From an uncultured Clostridia bacterium (GTDB lineage Bacteria; Bacillota; Clostridia; TANB77; CAG-508), in contig CANQAB010000003.1 of assembly GCA_947589445.1 (NCBI GenBank), positions 1 to 45,140 of the forward strand: a stretch of 45,140 nucleotides of DNA, read 5' to 3'. A program made the translations under genes and the position numbers. This document shows, piece after piece, positions 34,614 through 44,360 of the stretch (positions are counted from its first letter, which is position 1; the number at the start of each line of letters is the position of its first letter). Below the pieces are notes generated by a model. It was not told the origin of the DNA and made no database searches. It saw only the letters and a list, made by a program, of their open reading frames with translations.

Positions 34614-35957
34614 TTATATGTTCATAATTGAAACAGCTATTGAAAAATATATTAAAATTGAACCAGTATCTACTATTGTTGTAATTAATGGTGCTGCCAT
34701 AATTGCTGGATCTAATTTTAATTTTTTAGCTAACATAGGTAATATACAACCTAAAGTTTTAGCCAAGCATACTGTTGCAATTAAAGTTAACCCTAAAACA
34801 ATTGATAATTTTAAATCGTGATATTGTATTAATACTCGAACAGAATTACAAATACCTAATACTAATCCTACTAAAATTGCAACCCTTATTTCCTTCCATA
34901 TAGCTTTAAAAAAATCTTTTAATTTTATTTCATCCATAGCCATACCACGAATAATTAAGGTTGAACTTTGTGAGCCACAATTTCCACCCGTATCCATTAT
35001 CATTGGTATAAATGAAACTAATAATGGTATTGCTGCAAATGCCTCTTCATAATGAGTTAAAATTGCTCCGGTAAGCGTAGCAGAAATCATTAATAGTAAT
35101 AACCATAAAATTCTATTTTTTGCATGTTTCCATACAGAAGTTTTAAAATAAGAATCCTCTGTTGGTGTCATAGCTGCCATAATTTCAAAGTCCTCTGTAT
35201 TTTCATCTTGTAATACATCTATGGCATCATCAATTGTAACAATTCCTACTAATCTATTTTCTTTATCTACAACCGGAAGAGCCATTACATCGTATTTATC
35301 AAATTGCTTTGCAACTTCTTCTTTATCATCTAATGTATTAACTGTAATCACATTCGTTTCCATAATATTCTTTATTAATGTATCTCTTTCTGCTAGTAAT
35401 AGGTCTTTTATATCTACTATTCCAATAATTTCTCTTCTAATATCTAAAACATAACAAGTGTAAACAGTTTCTTTATTTAAACCTATTTTTTTGATTTTCT
35501 TAAACGCTTCTTCTACTGTCATATTTACTTTTAAGTCAATGAACTCTGTTGTCATAATACTTCCTGCAGAATCTGATGGATATTTTAATAATTCATTTAT
35601 TGTTTCCCTGTCTTCTTTGTTTACTGTTTTTAAAATACGTTTTACTACATTTGATGGCATTTCCTCTATTAGGTCTACTGTGTCATCCATAAATAATTCA
35701 TCAACTACTGTTTTTAGTTCTTTATCTGTTAAACAATTTATTAGTTTTTCCTGTAAGTCTGGCTCCATATAAGAGAAAACATCAGCAGCCTCATCTTTTG
35801 GTAACAATCTAAAAAGTAAAACCATATCTTCTTCAGATAATTCTTCAAATAAAAGTGAAATATCCTGATTATTTACCTTTTCCATATATTGATATAAATT
35901 ACCATATCTTTTTGTTTCTAATAATTCTATTATTTGCTTTTTTATCTCTTCATTCAT
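34614..35957 (-). CDS. mgtE: MgtE-type magnesium transporter
   Basis: This is a dimeric Mg2+ channel gated by cytoplasmic Mg2+. The 447 residues show the N domain (LLFRLLPKDEAADVFSYM), tandem CBS domains (residues about 135-255, including MALPVVDKENRLVGIVTIDDAIDVL) and five C-terminal membrane helices with FIPMIMDTGGNCGSQSSTLIIRGMA, the pore region. It starts 20 bp after the radical SAM gene, in a guaB-activase-mgtE unit. No M-box riboswitch is seen. Confidence 0.95.
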   Translation of the reverse strand: MNEEIKKQIIELLETKRYGNLYQYMEKVNNQDISLLFEELSEEDMVLLFRLLPKDEAADVFSYMEPDLQEKLINCLTDKELKTVVDELFMDDTVDLIEEMPSNVVKRILKTVNKEDRETINELLKYPSDSAGSIMTTEFIDLKVNMTVEEAFKKIKKIGLNKETVYTCYVLDIRREIIGIVDIKDLLLAERDTLIKNIMETNVITVNTLDDKEEVAKQFDKYDVMALPVVDKENRLVGIVTIDDAIDVLQDENTEDFEIMAAMTPTEDSYFKTSVWKHAKNRILWLLLLMISATLTGAILTHYEEAFAAIPLLVSFIPMIMDTGGNCGSQSSTLIIRGMAMDEIKLKDFFKAIWKEIRVAILVGLVLGICNSVRVLIQYHDLKLSIVLGLTLIATVCLAKTLGCILPMLAKKLKLDPAIMAAPLITTIVDTGSILIYFSIAVSIMNI

Positions 35958-35977
35958 TTTTGATTTCCTCTTTTATT

Positions 35978-36868
35978 CTACAAATTAAAATTAGGCACAT
36001 ATTCCTCTTCATGTTCTCCTAATTCTTGCATATATCCATTTTGTATATTGATGTCATACACAAAATTTTCTATTGTTTTATATTCTTCTAATGTTAGTTT
36101 TCTATTTAGTTCTTTTATTTCTTTTGCATAATAACATGGAAAATATTGTGCCATTATACTAACGTATACGTTCGAGTCTATATTTGCCTTTATCCATTTT
36201 AGAATATTTATAGAATTTTGTATATGATTTGGCAAAACTAAATGTCTTATTATTAATCCTTTTTTTATAATTCCATTTTCATCTAATAATGGTGCTCCTA
36301 CTTGACGATACATTTCTTTAATTGCTTGTGTCGCATATTTAAAATAATGTTTCACTCCAGAAAATTTTAGTGCAATTTCATCATAATAATATTTTAAATC
36401 TGGTAAATATACATCTATATACCCATCTAATTTTTTAATCATCTCTACATTTTCATAACCATTTGAATTATAAACGATAGGTATATTTAGGCCTTTCTTT
36501 CTTGCAATTTTAATTGCTTCTATTATTTGGCAAATATATATAGTAGGTGTTACTAAATTAATATTATTGGCACCCTTTTTCATTAAGTCTATAAAAGTAT
36601 TTGCTAATTGCTCTACAGATATTTCATTTCCTTTACCTTCCCAACTTATTTCATAGTTTTGGCAGAATTTACATTTCATATTACAATTAGAAAAAAATAC
36701 TGCTCCTGAGCCATTTTTTCCACTAATACATGGTTCTTCATAATAAAAAAGTGTAGCTAATGCGATTTTAACTTTTTCTCTTGCCCTACATCTTCCAATT
36801 TGACCTTGCAATCTATTTACTTTACACATATGTGGACATAATTTACATTCCGAAAGTTCTTCATACAT
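35978..36868 (-). CDS. Radical SAM protein, pyruvate formate-lyase activase-like
   Basis: This 296-residue protein has an N-terminal four-Cys segment (CKLCPHMCKVNRLQGQIGRC) and the radical SAM cluster motif in CNMKCKFCQNYEIS near residues 63-76. It belongs to the PflA-like group whose targets are mostly unknown, related to AmmeMemoRadiSam-type proteins. VFFSNCN before the cluster and IVYNSNGYE in the barrel are conserved. AAGGAG precedes the ATG. It is 18 bp after guaB and 20 bp before mgtE, so co-transcription is likely, though no functional link is obvious. Confidence 0.88.
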   Translation of the reverse strand: MYEELSECKLCPHMCKVNRLQGQIGRCRAREKVKIALATLFYYEEPCISGKNGSGAVFFSNCNMKCKFCQNYEISWEGKGNEISVEQLANTFIDLMKKGANNINLVTPTIYICQIIEAIKIARKKGLNIPIVYNSNGYENVEMIKKLDGYIDVYLPDLKYYYDEIALKFSGVKHYFKYATQAIKEMYRQVGAPLLDENGIIKKGLIIRHLVLPNHIQNSINILKWIKANIDSNVYVSIMAQYFPCYYAKEIKELNRKLTLEEYKTIENFVYDINIQNGYMQELGEHEEEYVPNFNL

Positions 36869-36886
36869 TGTTTCTCCTTATAATTA

Positions 36887-38386
36887 CTATTGTGTATCAA
36901 TTTCTTTTAATATAACATCATGTGCACTTCCTTCTAATATACTAACATTAGATACTAAAGTTAATCTTGCCTTTTCATGTAGTTCTGGTATAGTAGTACT
37001 ACCACAATTACACATTGTTGATTTTATTTTAGCAACTGTAATTGCTAAATTATCTTTTAATCTTCCTGCATATGGAATATACGAATCTACACCTTCTTCA
37101 AAAGAAAGTTTGCTTTCTCCTCCCATATCGTATCTTTGCCAATTTCTTGCTCTATTAGAGCCTTCTCCCCAATATTCTTTAACAAATCCATTTCCTTTTT
37201 TTATTACTCTTGTTGGACTTTCATCAAATCTAGCAAAATATCTTCCCATCATAACAAAATCTGCTCCTAAAGCTAATGCTATTGTAATATGATGATCATG
37301 TACAATTCCTCCATCTGAACATATTGGAATATAAATACCTGTTTCTTTATAGTATTCATTACGCGCTTCAACTACATCTAATAATGCAGATGCTTGTCCT
37401 CTTCCTATTCCTTTTGTTTCTCTTGTAATACAAATAGATCCTCCTCCTACACCAACTTTTATAAAATCAGCTCCTGCTTCTGCTAAATATCTAAATCCTT
37501 CTTTATCTACTACATTACCAGCACCAATTTTTACATTATCTCCATAATTTTCGCGTACAAAGTCTATTGTATTCTTTTGCCAAACAGAGTATCCGTCAGA
37601 TGAGTCCATACATATTAAATCTACTCCAGCTTCTATTAATGCTGGTATTCTTTCTTTATAATCTCTTGTATTAATACCTGCACCTACTATATATCTTTTA
37701 TTTTCGTCTAATAAAGAATTAGGATTATTTTTTCTATCTTCATAATCTTTACGGAATACTAAATATTTTAAATTTTCATATTTATCTAAAATTGGCAAAC
37801 ATGCTATTTTATTTTTCCATATAATATCATTTGCTTCTGATAAGCTAATTCCTTCTTTAGCCCATACAACTTTTTCTTTTGGAGTCATAAAATTATCAAT
37901 TGGAGCATTAAAATCGTCCCTAGATATTCTATAGTCTTTATCTGTAACAAGCCCAACAAATTTCCCATTTTTTGAACCATCTTCTGTTACAATTACAGTT
38001 GAATGACCTGTTTCTTCAACTAATTTAATTACTTCTCCTAGTGGTGTTCCTGTTTTTACATTAGAATCACTAACAATAAAACCTGCTTTATGTTTTTTTA
38101 CATGCCTTACCATTTTAGCTTGTGACTCTATTGATTGAGAACCATATATAAAAGCAAGTCCTCCTTCTCTAGCAAGTGCAATTCCCATTTCTTCCCCAGA
38201 TACAGATTGCATTATAGCAGATACCATTGGTACATTTGCATAATACTTTGCTTCTTCACCTCTTTTAAATTTTACAAGTGGTGTTCTTAAAGATACATTG
38301 CTTGGAATACACTTTTCATCTGTTAAGTTTGGCAATAATAAAAACTCATTAAATGTTCTTGAAATATCTTCTAAAATTTTGGCCAT
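36887..38386 (-). CDS. guaB: IMP dehydrogenase
   Basis: This enzyme oxidises IMP to XMP with NAD+, the committed step of GMP synthesis. The 499 residues have an intact barrel and two CBS domains (about residues 95-235). The catalytic loop reads [21 protein letters not shown] with Cys near residue 320, the variant found in many Clostridia. [31 protein letters not shown] follows. A strong AAAGGAGG precedes the ATG. No guanine riboswitch was recognised in the 130 bases upstream. Confidence 0.93.
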   Translation of the reverse strand: MAKILEDISRTFNEFLLLPNLTDEKCIPSNVSLRTPLVKFKRGEEAKYYANVPMVSAIMQSVSGEEMGIALAREGGLAFIYGSQSIESQAKMVRHVKKHKAGFIVSDSNVKTGTPLGEVIKLVEETGHSTVIVTEDGSKNGKFVGLVTDKDYRISRDDFNAPIDNFMTPKEKVVWAKEGISLSEANDIIWKNKIACLPILDKYENLKYLVFRKDYEDRKNNPNSLLDENKRYIVGAGINTRDYKERIPALIEAGVDLICMDSSDGYSVWQKNTIDFVRENYGDNVKIGAGNVVDKEGFRYLAEAGADFIKVGVGGGSICITRETKGIGRGQASALLDVVEARNEYYKETGIYIPICSDGGIVHDHHITIALALGADFVMMGRYFARFDESPTRVIKKGNGFVKEYWGEGSNRARNWQRYDMGGESKLSFEEGVDSYIPYAGRLKDNLAITVAKIKSTMCNCGSTTIPELHEKARLTLVSNVSILEGSAHDVILKEIDTQ

Positions 38387-38516
38387 GTTTAATCCTCCTT
38401 TATAACTAATACTTTTATGCTATATATAATTTGTTCATTAATATTTATCTTATTTTTATACCATAAATTTTAAATTTTTCATAGTATTTTCTTTATATAT
38501 TTATAAAAATATTTTT

Positions 38517-39044
38517 TTATATAAGTATTTGTATGCTTATTTTTGTATATTTATCAATGTTTTCTATTATTTTCTTCATAATATTTTTTTCTACTGCTAC
38601 GCAACCTGCTGTTGGCCTATAATTAGTACAGTGTAAAAATATGGCACTTCCATTATTAGGTATATTATTGGAATTAGTTTTTATTTCTATTAAGTATTCA
38701 TATTGTATTGGATACTCTATTAAATGTTCTGCTGAACTCCAATCTACTTTTACTTTTGATATATTTACTAATTGATTATAATATTTAGAATTCGAATCAT
38801 CCACCCAGTACATATCTTTATTAATTTGCGTACATATTAATCCATTTTTATTTTTTATTTCTGGATGTTGACTTAGTATAATACCAAGTTCAAACTCGCC
38901 TAAAGGCGTTTTTCCATCTCCTTCTTTCTTTTCATATGTTAAACCATTTTTTCCAATATATGCTATTGTCTCAATATTAGATTTTGGAAACTCTAATATT
39001 GTTTTATTATTTTTATTTGATGTAACATATATTTTGTTGTCCAT
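38517..39044 (-). CDS. YkuD-type L,D-transpeptidase-like protein without signal peptide
   Basis: The 175 residues match the YkuD fold: KKEGDGKTPLGEFELG near residues 38-53 and the catalytic pair HCTNYRPTAGCVAV near residues 150-163, with His and the nucleophile Cys. Family members make 3-3 peptidoglycan cross-links outside the membrane, but this protein begins directly MDNKIYVTSNKNNK with no hydrophobic leader. The start has AGAGGTG upstream and no in-frame extension is visible. It could act in the mother cell or cytoplasm, or be released; this is open. Confidence 0.85.
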   Translation of the reverse strand: MDNKIYVTSNKNNKTILEFPKSNIETIAYIGKNGLTYEKKEGDGKTPLGEFELGIILSQHPEIKNKNGLICTQINKDMYWVDDSNSKYYNQLVNISKVKVDWSSAEHLIEYPIQYEYLIEIKTNSNNIPNNGSAIFLHCTNYRPTAGCVAVEKNIMKKIIENIDKYTKISIQILI

Positions 39045-39175
39045 ACATACACCTCTCTGCTAAAATAATATTATAAATATATACGTTTAATACACAACAT
39101 TGAACATATTCTATGTTTTAGGTAGTAGTATAACTTTGTTAATATATGTTTTTATCTATATTATGGCATTTTAAT

Positions 39176-39745
39176 TTAATTCTTAATAATTCTATAAATA
39201 TCTCCCCAATTATTTACTTCTTTTATAAATTCATTTTCTTCTAATTTTACTAAATTTGTATCTCTAAAATATAATGTTTTTACTTTATTTTCTGCTAATT
39301 TTTTTATAATTCTCCAATCATCATCAATCATAATATCTACTTTTTCATTTTTGCAAATTTCTAATTTATCTTCACACTTCCAATAATATTTATCAAATTT
39401 AATGTTATTTTCTTCTAATAACCTTATTGCATCATCTTTCATTTCTTTTACATGTCCACCTCTAGCAGTAATAACTATAAATTGATGTCCTTGATTTTTT
39501 AATAAATTATATACACCTATAAATCCTGACATTAAATTGCTTTCTTTGGATACTTTTAAAAAATATTCTTGAATAAATTTTTCTTCTTGCTCTTTTGTCC
39601 AGTTATATCTAGCTTGAAACTTTGGTTCCTCTCTATTTACTAGTTGATTTCCTTTAAGAATATCAATATCAAATATTTCTTCATAAGTTCTAAATGTTGT
39701 TTCACTATCAATTACAACTCCATCTAAATCTATTCCTATCTTCAT
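39176..39745 (-). CDS. HAD-family 5'-nucleotidase-like hydrolase
   Basis: This 189-residue cytoplasmic phosphatase has the HAD motifs: DLDGVVID near residue 5, the motif II Thr in VITARGG near residue 92, and the acidic motif IMIDDDW near residue 139. This pattern fits the 5'(3')-deoxyribonucleotidase/YqfW-like group. GAGGA precedes the ATG. It stands alone downstream of the GH10 gene and upstream of the transpeptidase-like gene, all minus strand. Confidence 0.82.
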   Translation of the reverse strand: MKIGIDLDGVVIDSETTFRTYEEIFDIDILKGNQLVNREEPKFQARYNWTKEQEEKFIQEYFLKVSKESNLMSGFIGVYNLLKNQGHQFIVITARGGHVKEMKDDAIRLLEENNIKFDKYYWKCEDKLEICKNEKVDIMIDDDWRIIKKLAENKVKTLYFRDTNLVKLEENEFIKEVNNWGDIYRIIKN

Positions 39746-40095
39746 TTATATTTCCTCTTTTCTTTACACGGTCAAGTTATTTTACATCTTATTAAAATAT
39801 GTATGACGAATATATACTCATATATTCCATCACATTTTTATATTCTTCACCATAAAACATTTACTAATTCCTTAATAAACCATTAATTTTTTTCATGTTT
39901 TTTACCCATTTTATCACTATATAGAAATTCTTTATTTCAAAATGTATTGCTGTTACTTCATATCCTACATGTTGATTTTAATAATAATTAACAACTTATA
40001 ATTTATATTTGCTCATAAAAATGAACCCACCTTGTTAAACCTTTTTGTCTAACATTTTGGGTTCACTTCAATTAATGTAAACCTGCTTTTAAATT
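39746..40095. other. Intergenic region with the GH10 terminator
   Basis: About 350 AT-rich bases. A stem-loop at 40022-40065 (TGAACCCA with TGGGTTCA, plus an inner TGTTAGAC/GTTTAACA stem) is followed on the minus strand by TTTTTA and probably ends the GH10 transcript. Nothing else is recognised. Confidence 0.6.
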
Positions 40096-43000
40096 TTATT
40101 TAATATCTCTATATTTTTTAATTTTTATATAAAATACAACTGCTAATGATATAAACATAATAATTATAATCAAAATAATATTTTTACTTTTTCCAGTTTG
40201 TGGCAATATACCTTTTGCTGCATTTAAATAAGTAGATTGTGCATTCAGTGTATATTTTGAAGTTTTGGAAACATTATTTGAATTGCTTTCTTTATCAGTA
40301 ACTTTATTAATATTTGAAATTAATATTTCTGCATCAGTGCTATTTCCAAGCAAATCCATTATTATTATGGTTTCTGTTGTATTCTCACTATATATTTTTG
40401 TCATACTCTTTTTATCACTTGATAGTTTCCAACCATTTATTTCTTTCATTTCTTTATTTGATATTATTGTAACTACAACATCTTCTGTTGTCGATTCTGT
40501 TGTACTATAATTCAATTGCACTTTAGGTGCATCTTTATCAATATTAGTTATTTTAATATTTATATCTAATGTATTTCCTGCTAAATCCGTTACAGTTACA
40601 GTTTCTTCATTATTTAATTTATATGTTTTAGTTAATGTCTTTCCATCTTTTTGCAAATTCCATCCTTCAATTTTTTGAATTTCTTCATTTGCAGTTATCG
40701 TTGCTATTACATCTTTATTGGTTGCAAATGTAATATCATAACTTACTTCTGCCATTGGTGCTATTTTATCAATGTTTGCAACATTGATTTTTACCATTTT
40801 AGTATTTCCTGCTAAATCCTTTAATTTTATTTCCTCTTCTCCATTTACCGTAAATGTTTTATATATTTGTGTACCATCTTCAGATAAACTCCAACCTTTT
40901 ACTTCTAGTACTTTTTTATTTAATATTATTGTAACTGTTACGTCTTTATTGGTTAATAATGTAGTACTGTATTTAACATTTGCTTCTATTTCTGTTTTAT
41001 CTATATTTTCAACCCTAACTTCAATTGTATTTGTATTTCCAGATAAATCAGTTATTGTTACCGTTTCTTTTTCATTTTTTGTATATATTTTTGTTAGTAT
41101 TGTCTTTGTACTATCTATTGTCCATCCTTCAATTTGTTGTACTTTTTCATTTACTTTTATTGTTGCAGTTACTACTCCATTAGTTGGCTCTTTTGTACTA
41201 TAACTTACTTGTACTATTGGTGGTGTTTTATCTATAACTTCTACCTCAAATGTTGCTTTTTTTCCCTTATATTCTACTTCTATTGTTTTATAACCTAATT
41301 CTTTATTATCAAATCCTGAAATTATAACATCTGCTGAATTCATCGAAATTTCTTTTACTGTTCCATCATTATATAATACTTGAATTATTCCACCTGTTAA
41401 ATTTAGTTCTTCATTATTTTGAATATATTCAATTTTATCTGGTTTACTTTTTATCGAAATTCCTTCTATTTCATTTTCTATAATTATTTCAACTTTATTC
41501 TCATTATCGTTTACTTGCAAACTAGCCTCTGCCGTTCTATCTCCTAATGTTACCGTAACATTGTATTCTCCATTATATGCTCTACCACTATATACATTAT
41601 TTTTTTCATCAATATTTAATATTTGATTATCGTTTAACCATTTTTCCATAAGTTTTTCATATTCTCTTCTTTCTTCATCAACAATTTTATCTCCATTATA
41701 TACCCAAAATATAAATTCACTTATGTTTTTATTACTATATACTGAAATTAATGTATCTTTTAAGTAATCTGCCATTATAGCTTTTTCTTGATCATTTTTT
41801 GGCTTTTCTCCAAAATAATTATCATATTCTGTTATAACTGCTTCTTTTACTCCTGTTCGATTTAATAATTTATTTATTTCATTATAATACCCCTGTGGTG
41901 TGCTTATTGAAGAATTTTTATTATGATATTGTACTCCGATTGCATCTATATTGTCTGTATATTTTTTTATTTTATTTACAGTATCTATCATTCTATCTGT
42001 ATATTGTGATGTACCTGATATATAATAATCATTTAATACTAATTTTAAGTTTGCATTTGCTTCTCTAGCCTTGTTGAAGCATTCTCCTAAAAATTTAGAA
42101 TATTCCTCATTGCCAGAATATGTATTACCACCTTTTTTGGTATCTTTTAAAAATGTATTATTATTATAACATTCCTTATTATACAAATAATCCTGAAAAT
42201 AGTGACTAGTATTAGGTTCGTTTACTACATCCCACTCTTTTACATCCGGATATTTATTAATTAGTTCTTTAATATGATTATAAACATAGTCTTCAAGTTT
42301 TTTCTGAATATTCAATCTAATTTCATCTGCCTGTTCTTCCGTAATTTTGCCATCTATGTATTGTTTATATAAATATGCCATTGTACCTTGCTGTAAATTC
42401 TCTTCGTTTCCTACTATGTTTTTTAAATCCTCATTACGAACTCCATCCCACCATAGAACATGTCCTCTTAAATACATATCATTATCGTTTGCAAATGAAA
42501 TTAATTTGCTAACTATTCCCGGATTTCTCTTAAAATATTCCAATTTAAATCCATTTTCGCTTCCTAGTGCATTGAATAAATTGCTTGTTATTCCATTATA
42601 ATCATTATAGTTTGCTATACCTTCTCCGTTGATTAGTTAAATATCTTATAGCTGTTCCAAATTTAAATTCATTTTTATTCATAGTAATTTGCACTTTTGC
42701 GTTATTTACTACATCGCCATTTTGATTTTTAACAATAACACTTACATTATTTTTTCTATATTTTTCAATTCTTTTATATGCTTCTTCTCTCCATAAAGCT
42801 CCTAATTCCTGCCCAATATATTTCGTTTTTACATTTTCTTCACCATCATATTCTAAATCTATAACAATATTGCTTAAATTTTTATTTATATCTATTGCAG
42901 AAATACTATTATAATACTCATCTTCTTTAGATAAATATAGAATTTTGTCATCAACACTAACACTAATACCATCAATATTAGAAAGTAAATACAATGGAAT

Positions 43001-43537
43001 ATATTTAACTCCTTCTATATCTTCAATTTCTACATCAACACTATTATCAATAATAGTATCATCTGTAATATTTTTATTACTATAATCCTTATTGTCAATA
43101 TATTCAAAAGTTTTAGGATCTAAATCTTTTACCTTCATTATATTAGGTACAGAAATAATATTTTCTTTTATATTTAAAGTAGTCGTATTATAAATTAATT
43201 CTTGCTCCATACCTTCTTTGTAATTTTCAAAAATATATGGGAATACAGCATTCATTGGAATCATTACTGTATTATATAGTATAATTGCATTATAACCACT
43301 ACTATTATATTTTTTTCCATTTTTTCCTAATATTTCTACAGTAAAATTTCGCGTATTTAATGCTATTGTATCTTTCGATTTTATACTATTATTTATAAAA
43401 CTTGTACTTCCATATTCTTTTATTTGGGAATCAGTTACATATTGATTTTTTTTATATATTAGTTTATTTAGTATAATTACTAAAATAATAATTGTTAAAA
43501 ATATTAGATATTTTAAATTTTTATATTTATTTCTCAT
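40096..43537 (-). CDS. Large wall-anchored GH10 xylanase-like protein, +1 frameshift
   Basis: The reconstructed protein is 1,146 residues. Residues 5-27 form a signal or membrane helix. Residues 60-215 resemble the copper-amine-oxidase-N-type stalk domain. The GH10 barrel begins FKFGTAIRYLTNQ, is interrupted by the extra C at 42628, and continues GEGIANYNDYNGITSNLFNALGSEN. RGHVLWWDG, the acid/base Glu about 440 in EWDVVNEP and the nucleophile Glu about 570 in VITEYDNY complete the active site. Downstream are a Big_3-like Ig domain and four repeats of about 85 residues (SYST-TN-V-ATI through TVTDLAGN), then LPQTG, a membrane helix and a basic tail, a canonical sortase signal. The substrate may be xylan or another beta-glycan. 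The two halves only make sense joined. Confidence 0.85.
42626..42628 (-). other. CGG +1 recoding site in the GH10 gene
   Basis: Zero frame CAA CGG AGA AGG TAT AGC AAA CTA TAA stops. Shifted frame CAA (C) GGA GAA GGT ATA continues the GH10 barrel. Confidence 0.7.
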
Positions 43538-43774
43538 TTTTTTACATCCTTTGTATTTGATTTATTTATCTTTTTGAAATTTAGTAAAATCTTTTGTTTA
43601 TATAAACGTATTATTTTATTAATATATAAATTTCATGATTTTTTGTTTTATTCTACATTTACATTATATCATTATTCTATTTTTCATGCAATCATTTTTC
43701 TTTTTTTATTATTTGTAAATATAGGCAAATTTTTATATTTTTTCTAATTCTTGATTTTCAATTACTATAAGATA
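43538..43774. other. AT-rich region upstream of the GH10 gene
   Basis: Very AT-rich with long T-runs on the plus strand. The GH10 promoter presumably lies here, but no convincing -35/-10 pair or structured element was identified. Confidence 0.35.
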
Positions 43775-43942
43775 TCAAAATTCATATATATAAGCATTTT
43801 CAATCGCATTTTTCCCGTTTTCTTCTATATTAAGATTGATTCCTATGTCTTTAATTGTTTTAAGTTCTATACCTCTTTTGGCTAATTCATCAGCATATTT
43901 TTTTACTTTTGCTGGATTAGTTGTTGCAAATAATACCTTCAA
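43775..43942 (-). pseudogene. N-terminal fragment of an RdgB/Ham1 NTP pyrophosphatase
   Basis: A 55-codon frame from a TTG at 43942, with AAGGAG upstream, reads KVLFATTNPAKVKKYADELAK and then GINLNIEENGKNAIENAYI. This is the N-terminus of the RdgB/Ham1 family, which hydrolyses non-canonical purine NTPs; full proteins are near 190 residues. After ENAYI the frame breaks off at YEF and stop, and no frame downstream carries the rest. It is therefore a decayed remnant, left perhaps by a deletion next to the GH10 gene. Confidence 0.78.
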
Positions 43943-44360
43943 TTCACTTCATTCTCCTTTATTTATATTTTTCTTTTTTACTATACCATATTTTTTATTT
44001 TTTCTCAACAAATTATATTCTATATTTTTATTTCAAAAAGGGATTGGAATATTATCCCATATTTTACATTTGTGTATATACAAATGTCTTGCTTGTTAAG
44101 ATGTAAACCTTACCAACTTCACATAATTTTTTTGTACGCTTGACTTTTGTTCATAAGTTAAGTGCTATTATTAATATTATATTTATTAAAATTTATATAA
44201 TATTAATATATATTTCTTTTCAGTTAGTAAATATAAGTACTAAAAGGAAGGATTGTATAGGTGGGAAAAATAAAAAATGTATATACAAACTGCTATCTTA
44301 TCATAATTTAATTTACTTGGAATAATCTTATCCATACATATTCTCTCCTTTCAAATTTTA
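43943..44360. other. Intergenic region with a small uncertain frame
   Basis: About 420 AT-rich bases. A hairpin CATTTGT/ACAAATG lies near 44068-44087. On the minus strand a 31-codon frame (44335 to 44240) with AAGGAGAG upstream reads MDKIIPSKLNYDKIAVCIYIF. It could be the stub of a serine recombinase-like N-terminus or spurious. Otherwise nothing is recognised. Confidence 0.3.

Noticed and set aside
40772-41203. 143-codon plus-strand frame
   Set aside because: It is antisense to the repeat region of the GH10 protein, has hydrophobic low-complexity sequence and no ribosome site.
13027-42628. The five frame breaks as ordinary random sequencing or assembly errors
   Set aside because: Random indels would vary in base and position. 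All five are an extra C immediately before an in-frame Gly codon. Many other GGAGA sites, such as in pyk, are unaffected. A motif-specific systematic error cannot be fully excluded and is kept as the main rival.
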